NCBI GenBank assembly: GCA_011390345.1
Contig: JAABSP010000004.1
Coordinates: forward strand, 37,171-101,170
Source of the DNA: Desulfobacteraceae bacterium
Lineage (GTDB): Bacteria > Desulfobacterota > Desulfobacteria > Desulfobacterales > JAABSP01
Length of the DNA: 64,000 bases
Direction: 5' to 3'
Shown here: positions 17,904-26,792 of the stretch, one piece after another
Position numbering within the stretch: the stretch's first letter is position 1
Layout: each line of letters starts with the position of its first letter
The notes under the pieces: generated by a model
Told to the model about the DNA's origin: nothing
The model's database searches: none
The model's input: only the letters and a program-made list of their open reading frames with translations
Program-made: the position numbers and the translations under genes

Positions 17904-18683
17904 TTATTCTGTGCTTTTCTCCTCGGCCTCGGCCAGCAGCCGGTCCACGATCTCAGAGAAATAGGCCAGGGGCCTTGCCCCGCTCGTCTTGACCCCATTG
18001 ATCAGAAAGGAAGGGGTTCCCTTGAAGCCGAGGGCTTCGGCATCGGCAATGTCGAGGGCCACCTGGGCTTCGATCTCCTCCGAGATCAGGTCCCGGTTGA
18101 ATCGTTCCATGTCCAGCTTCAGATCCTTTGCAATCTCCACCAACTGATCCTGGCCCAGCTTAGGCGAAGCGGCAAAGAGGCGGTCGTGATACTCCCAGAA
18201 TTTTCCCTGGTTCCCGGCCGCAAGGGCAGCCTTTGCCGCGGGCATGGCATTCTCGTGCATCTCCAGGGGCTTGTTCTTGAAGACCAACCGGATATTCTCC
18301 GGATACTTCTTCAGCAACTCCTCCATTGTCAGGGAGGCCCGGACGCAGTAGGGGCACTCGAAATCGGTATATTCGACGATCGTAATGACCGCATCCTCCT
18401 CTTTGAGCGGGCCCTTGACCGGATTGTGGCTCCGGATCTCGTCCTCGGCCCGGGGGCCTTTCAGGCTGCTTTCCAGGTCCTGATTCTGCTTTTTCTGCCT
18501 GAGTTCCACCACATACGCGTTGATGGTCTCATACAGCAGCTCGGGATTTTCCCGGATGACCTCTTTGATCAGCTCCCGAAGCTTCTCCTCATCCAGGGTC
18601 AGGGTGACATCTTCTGCCGTAACCGTCATGGCCGGCATCAATAGAAACAGGGTCAGCAAAAGGGTGTAAAGAATTCTTTTCAT
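17904..18683 (-). CDS. DsbA-family thioredoxin-fold protein
   Basis: 259 residues with an N-terminal signal peptide (MKRILYTLLLTLFLLMPAMTVTA), so periplasmic. A coiled segment leads to the thioredoxin domain with active-site FECPYC and the cis-proline loop GTPSFLING. Family members form, break or isomerise disulfides; the closest type is the DsbA/BdbD or ScsC-like group. The ATG at 18683 is preferred over an upstream GTG because GGAG lies in front of it. It is the last gene of a minus-strand cluster after the lipoprotein gene. Confidence 0.88.
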   Translation of the reverse strand: MKRILYTLLLTLFLLMPAMTVTAEDVTLTLDEEKLRELIKEVIRENPELLYETINAYVVELRQKKQNQDLESSLKGPRAEDEIRSHNPVKGPLKEEDAVITIVEYTDFECPYCVRASLTMEELLKKYPENIRLVFKNKPLEMHENAMPAAKAALAAGNQGKFWEYHDRLFAASPKLGQDQLVEIAKDLKLDMERFNRDLISEEIEAQVALDIADAEALGFKGTPSFLINGVKTSGARPLAYFSEIVDRLLAEAEEKSTE

Positions 18684-18744
18684 ACTGATCTCCACTTTAA
18701 ATGTTTTAATTTTTTACGAATAACCCAAAAACTTTTGTTTCGGC

Positions 18745-19123
18745 TCAGTCTCGCTCGATATCTCCGGTGGAATCGATATGAAAACCCTCATATTCGTAAT
18801 CCTCCACATAAAAGGTTCCGGATACATCGGTCGGATCCTGTCCATTATCTCTGTAGATGGCCAGATAATAGGGGCCGTCGGGCACATCATCGAATTCACT
18901 ACAGGTATCGGCCAGATAATACCATTTTTCAAGGGTGAACTGGCCCATGATCTCATGATTGTCCGCATCAAAGAGTTTTACCCGATACTCCTTATTGTCC
19001 CCGTTGCAGACTGTAATCACATTCCCCTCATCCTCGTCATTTTCACATCCGACGGTCATAAAGGCAAGGGAGAAGATGCAGAGCAGGATCAGAAACCGGG
19101 TCGCGGAACTTTTTCTGGATTTC
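18745..19123 (-). CDS. Small lipoprotein of unknown function
   Basis: About 126 residues; the start is a TTG at 19123-19125, preceded by AAGGAGG. The N-terminal signal ends in a lipobox (LAFMTVGC), after which a very acidic segment (ENDEDEG) and a beta-rich domain follow (VITVCNGDNKEYRVKLFDADN, FTLEKWYYLADTCSEFDDVPDGPYYLAIYRD). Two Cys in the mature part may pair. I do not recognise the family. It lies 45 bp downstream of agmatinase in the same orientation. Confidence 0.6.
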
Positions 19124-19170
19124 AAAACCTTTTCCTCCTTTTGCAGATCATTCTTGGTCCGGAGACATCC

Positions 19171-19230
19171 CTATTCTTTCGATTCCGAACCCGAATCCGA
19201 TTCCGATTTTGAACCCGATTTTGAATCGGG
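19171..19230 (-). repeat. Hexamer-type low-complexity repeat at the 3' end of speB
   Basis: On the plus strand the units GATTCC, GAACCC, GAATCC, GATTCC, GATTTT, GAACCC, GATTTT follow one another. They encode the Ser-Gly-Ser-Lys-Ser-Glu type tail of agmatinase. Confidence 0.75.
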
Positions 19231-20112
19231 CCAGCAGTGGACAAAGATTTTTGCCGCGATTCTGGCTGCGGTAAACTCCGACACCTGAGAATCCGGAATT
19301 TTGGAAAGCTCCGTGATATCTGCGGCAACGACCCTTCGCCGCTTTCCAACGGCCTTGATCAGTGAGACAACCTGCCGATAGGTAAGACCCCCCGGCTCCG
19401 GGGTTCCGGTTCCGGGAACGACCGAAGGGTCCAGGCCGTCGAGATCGACCGAGAGATAGACATTCTCCGGAAGCCTCTCCACTACCTGTTCAATCCAACT
19501 GTTCTCCCCCGGGGAAAGGTCGTGGGCCCAGAAGGGTTCGATCCCTTTTCTCCTGATCACCTCGATCTCCTCCTGTGCCACGGCCCGGATTCCAACCGGA
19601 ACTACAGGAAGCCCCAGATCTTCTATCACGCGGCGCATGACGCAGGCATGGTTGAAGCGGCTGCCGTTCCACTCCTCCCGAAGATCCAGGTGCGCGTCGA
19701 CCTGCAGCACTCCAAGATTTTCAAAGGCATCTGCCGCGGCCATGATGGGACCGATGGAGATGGAATGATCCCCGCCCAGGCAGAGCAGCCGCTTTCTTTG
19801 AGAAAGGATATCGGCTGCAATCCCTTTCATCTCCATTACTGCGTTTTCCGGCTCTCCGTCCGGATAACAGGGAGAGGCCGTATGGATCTTCAGATCGGCC
19901 CAGCATATCAGGGTCTCCTCGTCCAGAGCTTCGAGCTGGGTCGATGCATTGAGCAGATGAAAAGGGCCGTCAGATGCCCCGAGCCCATAGGAGAGCGCCT
20001 TCTCATAGGGCAGCGGCATCACCACGATATCGGCCTGGGCCAATTCCCATTCCCGCACCTCTTGGCCGCCGAACCGGACAAATGACCGGACAATGGATCG
20101 GTTTATCTCCAT
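19171..20112 (-). CDS. speB: Agmatinase (arginase/ureohydrolase family)
   Basis: 313 residues. Mn-binding motifs are present: LGGDHSISIGPI, LQVDAHLDLREEW and YLSVDLDGLDPSVVPGTGTPEPGG. The enzyme hydrolyses agmatine to putrescine and urea. It starts on the stop codon of the arginine decarboxylase gene (TAATG), so the two act in one pathway. The C-terminus ends in a Ser/Lys/Glu/Asp/Gly tail of about 17 residues encoded by degenerate hexamer repeats (19171-19230), which is not part of the enzyme fold. Confidence 0.93.
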   Translation of the reverse strand: MEINRSIVRSFVRFGGQEVREWELAQADIVVMPLPYEKALSYGLGASDGPFHLLNASTQLEALDEETLICWADLKIHTASPCYPDGEPENAVMEMKGIAADILSQRKRLLCLGGDHSISIGPIMAAADAFENLGVLQVDAHLDLREEWNGSRFNHACVMRRVIEDLGLPVVPVGIRAVAQEEIEVIRRKGIEPFWAHDLSPGENSWIEQVVERLPENVYLSVDLDGLDPSVVPGTGTPEPGGLTYRQVVSLIKAVGKRRRVVAADITELSKIPDSQVSEFTAARIAAKIFVHCWPDSKSGSKSESDSGSESKE

Positions 20113-20657
20113 TATTTCACGAAGACCGCAGCCGCCAGCACCGTGGTCCAGAGGTTCCCCTCGGCTCCCAGCGCGGCCTGGCTGATGTGCTGGGATTCGA
20201 CGATCTTCCCCGACATCTGATAGACCTGGCGCCGTTCGTCATAATCCTTGTCCGGGTCGAACTCGATTCCTAAAGTATTGGCCAGCATGGACGCGGCCAG
20301 ATCCTCGGCATACTCCCCGGCCTCCAGCTCGGTCTGGCCAAAGCCGTGGTGCTCTGAAAGATAGCCATACCGGGCGTTTTCGGACGGCAGGGCCAGGCCG
20401 ATGCTCGCGACCAGGCGCCTTCCCGGCTCCTTGCTCTGCTCCCTGGCCATGACGCAGTGGGTTATCTCGCCGGGCTCCAGGCGGGTGAGCCCTTCTTCTA
20501 CCGAAATGATCCGGCAGTGAGGGGGAAAGATGGAGGATACGGTCACCAGGTTGAGATGCGCAATGCCCGCGCCCCGGAGGGCATACTCGAATGAGGAGAG
20601 CCGCTCCTTGTTGGTGCCGACGCCTTTTACGAAAAACATGTATCGGGGTACATACAC
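20112..20657 (-). CDS. pdaD: Pyruvoyl-dependent arginine decarboxylase
   Basis: 181 residues. Self-processing motif [10 protein letters not shown] places cleavage between Ser41 and Ser42, which creates the pyruvoyl group. N-terminal [23 protein letters not shown] and the [20 protein letters not shown] region are typical. It converts arginine to agmatine and CO2. The GTG at 20657 is chosen: AAGGAG lies nine bases upstream and the family starts near YVPRYMF; a TTG further upstream would swallow that site. One-base overlap with speB. Together they form a two-step route from arginine to putrescine. Confidence 0.93.
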   Translation of the reverse strand: MYVPRYMFFVKGVGTNKERLSSFEYALRGAGIAHLNLVTVSSIFPPHCRIISVEEGLTRLEPGEITHCVMAREQSKEPGRRLVASIGLALPSENARYGYLSEHHGFGQTELEAGEYAEDLAASMLANTLGIEFDPDKDYDERRQVYQMSGKIVESQHISQAALGAEGNLWTTVLAAAVFVK

Positions 20658-20775
20658 GATTCCATTCTCCTTGCATGACAATAATGATTCTTACAAAACA
20701 ATCCGAACACTAGACAGTATACCATAAAAAGGGGGATGGGGAGATGAAAAACCGCGGGGATAATGGGATATACGC

Positions 20776-20815
20776 CAAAAAATCAGGCCGACCCGCTGTA
20801 ACGAATCGACCTGAT
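20776..20815 (-). terminator. Terminator after tRNA-Pro
   Basis: On the minus strand ATCAGGTCG pairs with CGGCCTGAT and is followed by six T residues, 18 bp past the tRNA 3' end. Confidence 0.75.
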
Positions 20816-20832
20816 GATAATCTGCTTTTGTA

Positions 20833-20909
20833 TGGTCGGGAAGACTGGATTTGAACCAGCGACCCCAGCGTCCCGAACGCTGTGCTCTACCAGGCTGAGC
20901 CACTTCCCG
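20833..20909 (-). tRNA. tRNA-Pro (CGG)
   Basis: 77 nt including an encoded CCA. Acceptor stem CGGGAAG/CTTCCCG, anticodon stem CAGCG/CGCTG with loop TTCGGGA giving anticodon CGG, and T-loop GGTTCAAATCC. A terminator follows at 20776-20815. Confidence 0.95.
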
Positions 20910-20948
20910 ACACTCGTTTGCGTACTTTACGCGATTCAGAGGAAGATG

Positions 20949-21035
20949 TCAATAAAAAAAGGTGTAGCAGTCATACCGGTTCAGGCCGTCTAACGTCCCG
21001 ATCCAGATAAATCCGGCAGAGTCCTGCCGTCGGAA
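20949..21035 (-). pseudogene. Fossil of a two-component regulator propeller (Reg_prop) gene
   Basis: The minus strand encodes RQDSAGFIWIGTLDGLNRYD then CYTFFY and a stop. QDSxGFIWIGTxDGLNRYDGYxF is the signature of Reg_prop blades of large periplasmic sensor kinases. Only about 27 residues survive, wedged between the antiporter stop and tRNA-Pro, so this is the debris of a much larger gene. Confidence 0.6.
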
Positions 21036-21051
21036 ACAAGAGACAGATGCC

Positions 21052-22275
21052 TCAGATCCCCTTCTCGCCCCTGAGTCCCCGCCGGGCCGGGCCGGGCCCG
21101 CTTCTGGCCGGTTTCTCCTCCTGCAGAGGTTTTTTCCGGTATAAGATCCGGAACAGAAAAGGGCCCACAAAGCAGGTGACCAGCGCCAGCAGAACAATGG
21201 AATCCTTCATGGCCGGGGTGATCAGCTTATTCTCCAGCCCGATGGCCGCGGCCGCGATGATGAGCGAGAGCCGGGAGGAGAGGAGAAAGCCGACCTGCAG
21301 GGCCTCCCGAAGGGAAGATCCCCGAAAGATGAGCAACAGCGCCGGGGCCAGCTTGACCAGCAGGGCAAATCCGAGCAGTTCCAGGGTAAAGATCAGTTGC
21401 TCCGGGTTCATCACATTGGAGAGATCGAACTGCATCCCCACATGGATGAAGAAGAAGGGGATGAGAAAGCCAAACCCCATTCCCGAAAGTTTCCCCTCCA
21501 GCAGGTGCTTCTCCCGAAAGACAAAGGAGAGGAGGGCTCCCCCCATAAATGCCCCAAGCACCGGCTCCAGATGCACCATCTCCGAGAGCGCCACCAACAG
21601 GAAAAGAAGCGCCATAGAGAAACGAACCCCGATCTCCTGGGCATCGGATTGAATCCCCAGCACCTTTTCGGCCTGCCCCGGATACCACCAGACCCAGAGC
21701 CTTCCCAGACGCAGCAGCAGCGCAAACCCGGCAAAAAGAATCACCGGCAGCACAAAGTTCCAACTGACCCCGTTCTGAAGCCAGAGGAGAAAGAAAGTGA
21801 TGCCGAAGAGAGTGAGAAAATCGGCCAGTGTCGATGCGATGAGAATATCTTGTCCCATCTGTGTGGTATTGAGACCCGCCTCTCGCAGGGTGGGCATCAC
21901 CAGCCCCAATGAGGTGGTGGAGAGAACCAGTGCGATGAACATTCCCCGGTTCAATAAAACCGCACTGAGAAGGGAGAGGCCAAAGGTGATCCCGAAAAAA
22001 AGGAACTGAAAGAGAATCTGGCCCCGGCTCTGCTTTCTCAGCATCTGAAAGTTGATCTCCATGCCGGCCTGGAACATGAGCAGCAGAAAGCCCAGATCCG
22101 CCAGAAAGGAGAGCCACTCCCCCGTAAACTTGAAGTGGAGCACGCTCTTGCCGAGGATCACGCCGAAGAGGATCTCGGCCACCACCGAGGGAATGCGCAA
22201 TATCCGGCTGATCCCCGGCAGCACCAGAATCGCCAGGGAGATCACCAGAAGAGAGTATTTATGAACTTCTTCCAC
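21052..22275 (-). CDS. CPA2-family cation:proton antiporter
   Basis: 407 residues, about 11-12 membrane helices, with the Na+/H+ exchanger pattern: LRIPSVVAEILFGVILGKSVL, LGFLLLMFQAGMEI, and a helix with STTSLGLVMPTLREAGL. Asp in ILIASTLADFLTLFG fits the ion-binding core. The family exchanges Na+ or K+ for H+ across the inner membrane. The GTG start has AGGAG upstream. It lies nine bases downstream of a TrkA/Usp protein, which likely gates it in response to nucleotide, as in KefC-KefF or YjbQ-type pairs. Confidence 0.88.
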   Translation of the reverse strand: MEEVHKYSLLVISLAILVLPGISRILRIPSVVAEILFGVILGKSVLHFKFTGEWLSFLADLGFLLLMFQAGMEINFQMLRKQSRGQILFQFLFFGITFGLSLLSAVLLNRGMFIALVLSTTSLGLVMPTLREAGLNTTQMGQDILIASTLADFLTLFGITFFLLWLQNGVSWNFVLPVILFAGFALLLRLGRLWVWWYPGQAEKVLGIQSDAQEIGVRFSMALLFLLVALSEMVHLEPVLGAFMGGALLSFVFREKHLLEGKLSGMGFGFLIPFFFIHVGMQFDLSNVMNPEQLIFTLELLGFALLVKLAPALLLIFRGSSLREALQVGFLLSSRLSLIIAAAAIGLENKLITPAMKDSIVLLALVTCFVGPFLFRILYRKKPLQEEKPARSGPGPARRGLRGEKGI

Positions 22276-22284
22276 ACCGATCTC

Positions 22285-23694
22285 CTATGCAGTGAGGATC
22301 AGCACCGAACAGGAGACCCGTTCTGCGATCAGTTCCCCAACATGGGGCGTGAGGAACTCCTTCTCCTTACTGGTGCTTCCCATGACCATGAGATCATACT
22401 CATCGGCCAGTATTTTCAGCTCTCTGACCGGGTTTCCCTCCAGAAGAATCTCCCCCACATTGACCTTGTGGATATGGGCATGCTCTCTTGCCCGGTGAAA
22501 GATCGTGTCTGCTGAAAGGCTTTCTTCGCTGTGGATGAAATCCGGGGACCGGACAAAGACCACGTCCACTTCTCCCCGGAGCTGTTCTGCAATATCGATG
22601 GCGATGTCCAGGGCATAGGCGGACATGTCGGAGCCATTGAAGGGGACGAAGATCCGCTTGTAGGGATGGGAGTGCTTGGCGATCAGCATCGGTACAGGCA
22701 GAGAATTGGCCAGATCGATGATCTCGGGCCGGGTCAGGGATTTAAAAAGGGATTTTTCAAAGGGTCGGATAATGACCAGGCCCATGCTCTGCTCCTTGCT
22801 CAGATCGGAGATGGTCTCCATGGGCCGCTCTCCTGCCTCACGAGCCCGGATCTCTACCCGGCCGGACCAGGTATTGAGCCGGTCCGCGACATCCCGATGC
22901 TCTCTGCTGTGGAGAAGAGTGACATGGCCCGCCCGGGTATTGGCGGCAAGGTACATGGTCTCCTTGAGGGTTTCCTCTACCTTTTGGTCCCTTGGATCAT
23001 GAAGCAGCAGGATTCCCCGGCCAAAGGAGAGGGGAAAGGGGAGATGTCTTGATGCGATGAGGGAGCAGACCTCTTTGAAGAAATCGCGCTGTCCGATCAG
23101 CACCAGCCGATCACCCTTCTCGATCAGGTCGTGGGGCCGGGGAAAGGTGAGGCAGCCGTTCTTGAAGATCCCCACCACCCGCCAGTCCGGATTCTCAAAA
23201 GAGGCCACGGAAAGCCCCACCACCCAGTTGGTTCGGGAGACATCCATCTCCACGATCTCTCCTCTGGTGTGGCAGATGGAATTGATGTTGATCCGGGGGT
23301 CCTGAAGATAATGGTAGATCACCTTTCCCACCATGTTGGCAGGGAGGATGGTTCTCACCCCCAGCTCTGAAAAGAGGGGCTCCTTTTCCGGATCACCCAC
23401 CAGCGCCAGAATCTGCATGACATTCTCTTCATGGGCGCATCGTGCAATGGCAAGATTGACACTGTCGTCGTCCGTCAGCGCCAGAACGAATTTGGCCTCG
23501 GAAATTCCGGCCTTGTCCAGCACCACAGGGCTCGATGCATCCCCTTCGATGGTCTGGTAGATGATCGGATACCGGTTGACCATTGCCGAAAGCCGGCTCG
23601 CAACCGGATCGATGAGAACGATGTTCCAGTTTTCGCCGAGCCGCCCCACCAGATCCCGGGAGTATTTTCCTGCACCGCACAAGATTGTTTTCAT
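22285..23694 (-). CDS. TrkA-N/TrkA-C protein fused to a universal stress (UspA) domain
   Basis: 469 residues. Residues 1-120 form a Rossmann RCK domain (ILCGAGKYSRDLVGRLGENWNIVLIDPV; EGDASSPVVLDKAGI), with a TrkA-C domain around 150-210. A middle region (about 230-330) resembles a degenerate second Usp unit, and residues 335-469 form a UspA domain (RIFVPFNGSDMSAYALDIAIDIA, DLMVMGSTSKEKEFL, SCSVLILTA). The layout suggests that NAD(H) and ATP or stress signals regulate the antiporter encoded next door. No membrane segment, hence cytoplasmic. Confidence 0.85.
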   Translation of the reverse strand: MKTILCGAGKYSRDLVGRLGENWNIVLIDPVASRLSAMVNRYPIIYQTIEGDASSPVVLDKAGISEAKFVLALTDDDSVNLAIARCAHEENVMQILALVGDPEKEPLFSELGVRTILPANMVGKVIYHYLQDPRININSICHTRGEIVEMDVSRTNWVVGLSVASFENPDWRVVGIFKNGCLTFPRPHDLIEKGDRLVLIGQRDFFKEVCSLIASRHLPFPLSFGRGILLLHDPRDQKVEETLKETMYLAANTRAGHVTLLHSREHRDVADRLNTWSGRVEIRAREAGERPMETISDLSKEQSMGLVIIRPFEKSLFKSLTRPEIIDLANSLPVPMLIAKHSHPYKRIFVPFNGSDMSAYALDIAIDIAEQLRGEVDVVFVRSPDFIHSEESLSADTIFHRAREHAHIHKVNVGEILLEGNPVRELKILADEYDLMVMGSTSKEKEFLTPHVGELIAERVSCSVLILTA

Positions 23695-23736
23695 AATCGT
23701 TTAGACCTTTATCTTTCCCTGAGGGCTTTCATCCAT

Positions 23737-23762
23737 TTCTACCCTTTCATTCTACCCTTTCA
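23737..23762. repeat. 13-bp tandem duplication on the hybrid-kinase stop codon
   Basis: TTCTACCCTTTCA occurs twice in a row (23737-23749 and 23750-23762). The second copy contains the stop codon of the kinase gene. Confidence 0.9.
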
Positions 23763-26205
23763 CAGATCGGCCGCCCTGCAGAGCCCTCCGGAGGGCCGGA
23801 GCCAGATCCTCCAGCACCACCGGCTTGATCAGTATCTCCCGAACCCCCGCGGCTCTGGCCTTCTCCATATGCTCCACATTTCCGAATCCGGTGCAGAGCA
23901 CCACCGGGAGATTGGTTTTGCTGGAGGTCGCCTTTTTCACCAGATCGAGACCGGTCATCTTCGGCATGGTCATGTCCGTCATCAGCAGACTGAAAGTATC
24001 GGGATTTTCCTGCAGGGCTTTCAATGCACTCTCTCCGTCGGCAAAAGGCGTCACCTGGTACCCGAGGCGTACCAGCATCTTCTCCATCACTTCCAGCACC
24101 GTCTCCTCGTCATCCACCAGAAGGATATGCTCCCCTTTTCCCCAGAAATTCTCCAGGGGTTCGGGAGGTTTGCCCACCGGAACCGTCTCTGCAGTGGGCA
24201 GATAGACGGAAAAGCAGCTTCCGCTGCCGGGCTCGCTCTCCACCAGGATGTGGCCGCCATGCTCCCGGACAATGCCGTAGACCACGGCCAGACCCATACC
24301 GGTTCCCTCTCCGGAAGGCTTTGTGGTGAAATAGGGCTCGAAGATATGCTCGACAACCGATTTTTCGATACCGCTCCCGGTATCCCTCACCTGAAGGCAG
24401 AGACAGGGGAAGCGGATCTCTACTGCGGGCGAGGATCGAATCTCTTCGGCAGCGGACAATTCTCTCAAGGAGATCTCAAGCAGTCCCCCTTTTTCCGTCA
24501 TGGCATGGTAGGCGTTGGTGCAGAGGTTCATCACCACCTGATGGATCTGGGTCGGGTCCGCACAGGTGGGCGGAGCCTCAGGGTCGATCTCATACCGCAC
24601 CTCGATGGTAGAGGGAAGACTGGCCTGGATCAGCTTCACCGCCTCCTTGACGATGGGCTGAATCTGCAGGGGCTTTTTGTCCTGCTCTTTCCGCCGGCTG
24701 AAGGTTAGGATCTGCCCCACCAGGTCTCTGGCCCGGATCGCAGCCGTGAAGATCTTTTCCAGATTGGGCCGGACTTCTGCATCAGGAGGAAGGGCCGAAA
24801 GGCTCAATTCCGTCAGGCCGATGATGGGAAAAAGGATGTTGTTGAAGTCGTGCGCGATCCCTCCGGCCAGGGTTCCGATGGCCTCCATCTTCTGGGACTG
24901 GCGGAGCTGCGCCTCCATCTTCTCCCGCTCCTTCTCCATCCGCTGCCGCTCGGCCAATTCCTTCTGCGCAAGGGTATAGAGCTGGGCATTGTCCAGTGCA
25001 ATGGCCGCAAGCTCGGAAAAGCGCTGAAGCACCTCCACATCGTTCTCCCCAAAGCGCTTTACCGGGTCCGTATGGGCAAGCCCGATGACCCCTCCCTCCA
25101 TATATGCCCCGGAGCGGATAGGGACGACCATCACCGATCTCATCTGGTCGAAGAGGGATATGTCCATTCTCCCGGGCCAGTGGTTGTAGTCCTCGACATA
25201 GCGGGGCTGTCCCGAAGACCAGACCCGGCCCGCAAGCCCCTCTCCGATCTCCACCTGAAAGCCGATCTGATCGGCAAATATGCCGAAACCGGCATGGATG
25301 ATCAATGCATCTTTTTTCGGATCATAGATGTGAAGAAAAGCCTCGGTCGCGCCCGTCAGCCGGGCGGCCCGGGTCACCATTGCCTGGAAGAGATCATTGA
25401 GATCCAGACGGCTGATGAGGCCGATGGCCGTCTCATGGAGGGCCTTCATATACTCGGTCTGCCGGCGCTGCTCCTCTGCCGCGGCTCTCCGTTCGGCAAG
25501 GCTCCGCTCGAACTCCGTCAGCAGGTGATTCGTGGTATGGGCAAGCAGTCCCAGCTCATCATGGGCATGGCTTTTGGGAATCTTCAAGAGCTTTTCCGCA
25601 GGCTGCGCGGGGTTGACGCCCGAGAGCTGACGGACCATTCGCAGCAGCGCCCGGGTGATGGTGGCATAGAAGATTAAACCGAGAATTCCGGCCAGAACCA
25701 CTGCCCGCACCACCTCTGTGACCAGAACCACATGAGCCCGCCGGATGAAGTTGGCCGCGATCCGGTCCGCATCCACCACCACCAGAATATGGCCCAGGGA
25801 GTCCCCGCCGTTTCGCAGGACCAGGGGAGATTCGTACCGGAGGTCATCTTTGAAAATCAGCTTTGTCAGCCATCCCATCCCTTCTTTTTCAGGTTCGATC
25901 CGGCGGCGGTCCGCAAGCACCCTTCCGAAATCGTCCACCACCCGGGCATGGACAATAGGGCCATAGGCCAGAAGGCCATTGACGATCCGGAAAGCCAGGG
26001 ATTTGTCCAGATCATAGGCAGCCTGAACCGCCGGCTCCTGAACCGTTCGAATGACCTGCTGTACCGTGAGATCGATCTGCTCCCTCTCCTCGAGAAGATC
26101 AAGTCCGATCTGCACGGAACTGAAGATCAGCCCGACCGCAAGACCCGCTAGGATCGTAATGATGGCCTCCCGGCCCGAAAGTCGATGCCAGAACCTGACG
26201 CGCAT
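23752..26205 (-). CDS. Hybrid sensor histidine kinase with GAF and receiver domains
   Basis: 817 residues. Two membrane helices (about 14-34, 160-182) flank a periplasmic sensor, then HAMP (about 185-235), a GAF domain (about 265-410), HisKA with His452 in GGIAHDFNNILFPIIG, and HATPase motifs (NLCTNAYHAM, DTGSGIE, GTGMGLAVVYGI). A C-terminal receiver starts near residue 700 (HILLVDDEE) with a phospho-acceptor Asp in LLMTDMTMPKM. No output domain, so the signal passes by phosphorelay to an unseen partner. It precedes the TrkA/Usp-antiporter pair in the same direction. Confidence 0.9.
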   Translation of the reverse strand: MRVRFWHRLSGREAIITILAGLAVGLIFSSVQIGLDLLEEREQIDLTVQQVIRTVQEPAVQAAYDLDKSLAFRIVNGLLAYGPIVHARVVDDFGRVLADRRRIEPEKEGMGWLTKLIFKDDLRYESPLVLRNGGDSLGHILVVVDADRIAANFIRRAHVVLVTEVVRAVVLAGILGLIFYATITRALLRMVRQLSGVNPAQPAEKLLKIPKSHAHDELGLLAHTTNHLLTEFERSLAERRAAAEEQRRQTEYMKALHETAIGLISRLDLNDLFQAMVTRAARLTGATEAFLHIYDPKKDALIIHAGFGIFADQIGFQVEIGEGLAGRVWSSGQPRYVEDYNHWPGRMDISLFDQMRSVMVVPIRSGAYMEGGVIGLAHTDPVKRFGENDVEVLQRFSELAAIALDNAQLYTLAQKELAERQRMEKEREKMEAQLRQSQKMEAIGTLAGGIAHDFNNILFPIIGLTELSLSALPPDAEVRPNLEKIFTAAIRARDLVGQILTFSRRKEQDKKPLQIQPIVKEAVKLIQASLPSTIEVRYEIDPEAPPTCADPTQIHQVVMNLCTNAYHAMTEKGGLLEISLRELSAAEEIRSSPAVEIRFPCLCLQVRDTGSGIEKSVVEHIFEPYFTTKPSGEGTGMGLAVVYGIVREHGGHILVESEPGSGSCFSVYLPTAETVPVGKPPEPLENFWGKGEHILLVDDEETVLEVMEKMLVRLGYQVTPFADGESALKALQENPDTFSLLMTDMTMPKMTGLDLVKKATSSKTNLPVVLCTGFGNVEHMEKARAAGVREILIKPVVLEDLAPALRRALQGGRSVKG

Positions 26206-26216
26206 GAAAATCTCTT

Positions 26217-26735
26217 CTATTCCGGAAGGGGAATCTCCCGATGTTCGGAGGCCAGTTTCAGATAGACATGGGCCGGAATCTCCAGAGCCTCGATGATCTC
26301 TTCATCCATCTCCTTTTTGAGCACGGCCGGGGTTCCGGCCACGAGATGGCGGGGGCCCACTTCCTGATTCTCCCGCACCACCGCGCCGGCCCCAACAATG
26401 GAGCCGGTCCTGATATGTGCGCCATTGAGTACCACTGAACTGATCCCGATCAGGCAGTTATCCTCAATGGTGCAGCCGTGAACCACGGCATTGTGGCCCA
26501 CGGTCACATTCGCGCCGATGATCGCTGGCTTTCCCGGGTCCGCATGGATTGTGCTGTTGTCCTGGATGTTGGAATTCTTCCCGATTCTGATCGGGGCCTC
26601 ATCCCCCCGGATCACCGTGCCGTACCAGACGCTCACATTGTCGCCCAGTTCCACGTCTCCGATGACCATGGCCGTGGGCGCGATAAAGACATTCTCCCCC
26701 AGCAAGGGGTTTTTTCCTTTATACTCCAGAATCAT
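26217..26735 (-). CDS. Gamma-class carbonic anhydrase family protein
   Basis: 172 residues of left-handed beta-helix hexapeptide repeats (VIGDVELGDNVSVWYGTVIRGD). Three His ligands lie in the expected places: STIHADPG and GHNAVVHGC. The family includes active Cam/CamH-type carbonic anhydrases (CO2 + H2O to bicarbonate) and proteins of related fold with unknown activity, such as YrdA. It lies 11 bp upstream of the hybrid kinase gene, so cotranscription is likely. Confidence 0.88.
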   Translation of the reverse strand: MILEYKGKNPLLGENVFIAPTAMVIGDVELGDNVSVWYGTVIRGDEAPIRIGKNSNIQDNSTIHADPGKPAIIGANVTVGHNAVVHGCTIEDNCLIGISSVVLNGAHIRTGSIVGAGAVVRENQEVGPRHLVAGTPAVLKKEMDEEIIEALEIPAHVYLKLASEHREIPLPE

Positions 26736-26752
26736 TCAATCTCCTTATTATT

Positions 26753-26784
26753 AGCTTTTCCGGTTTTTAGCCTTTCCGGCTTTT
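26753..26784. repeat. 16-bp tandem duplication between rnd and the carbonic-anhydrase-like gene
   Basis: AGCTTTTCCGGTTTTT (26753-26768) and AGCCTTTCCGGCTTTT (26769-26784) are adjacent, with two differences. They start nine bases after the rnd stop. Confidence 0.85.
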
Positions 26785-26792
26785 GTAATTTT

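Noticed and set aside
17643..18644. 333-codon plus-strand frame
   Set aside because: It runs out of glnS in another frame, across its terminator and antisense to the DsbA-like gene.
24850..25677. 275-codon plus-strand frame inside the hybrid kinase
   Set aside because: Antisense shadow; the kinase frame carries all conserved motifs.
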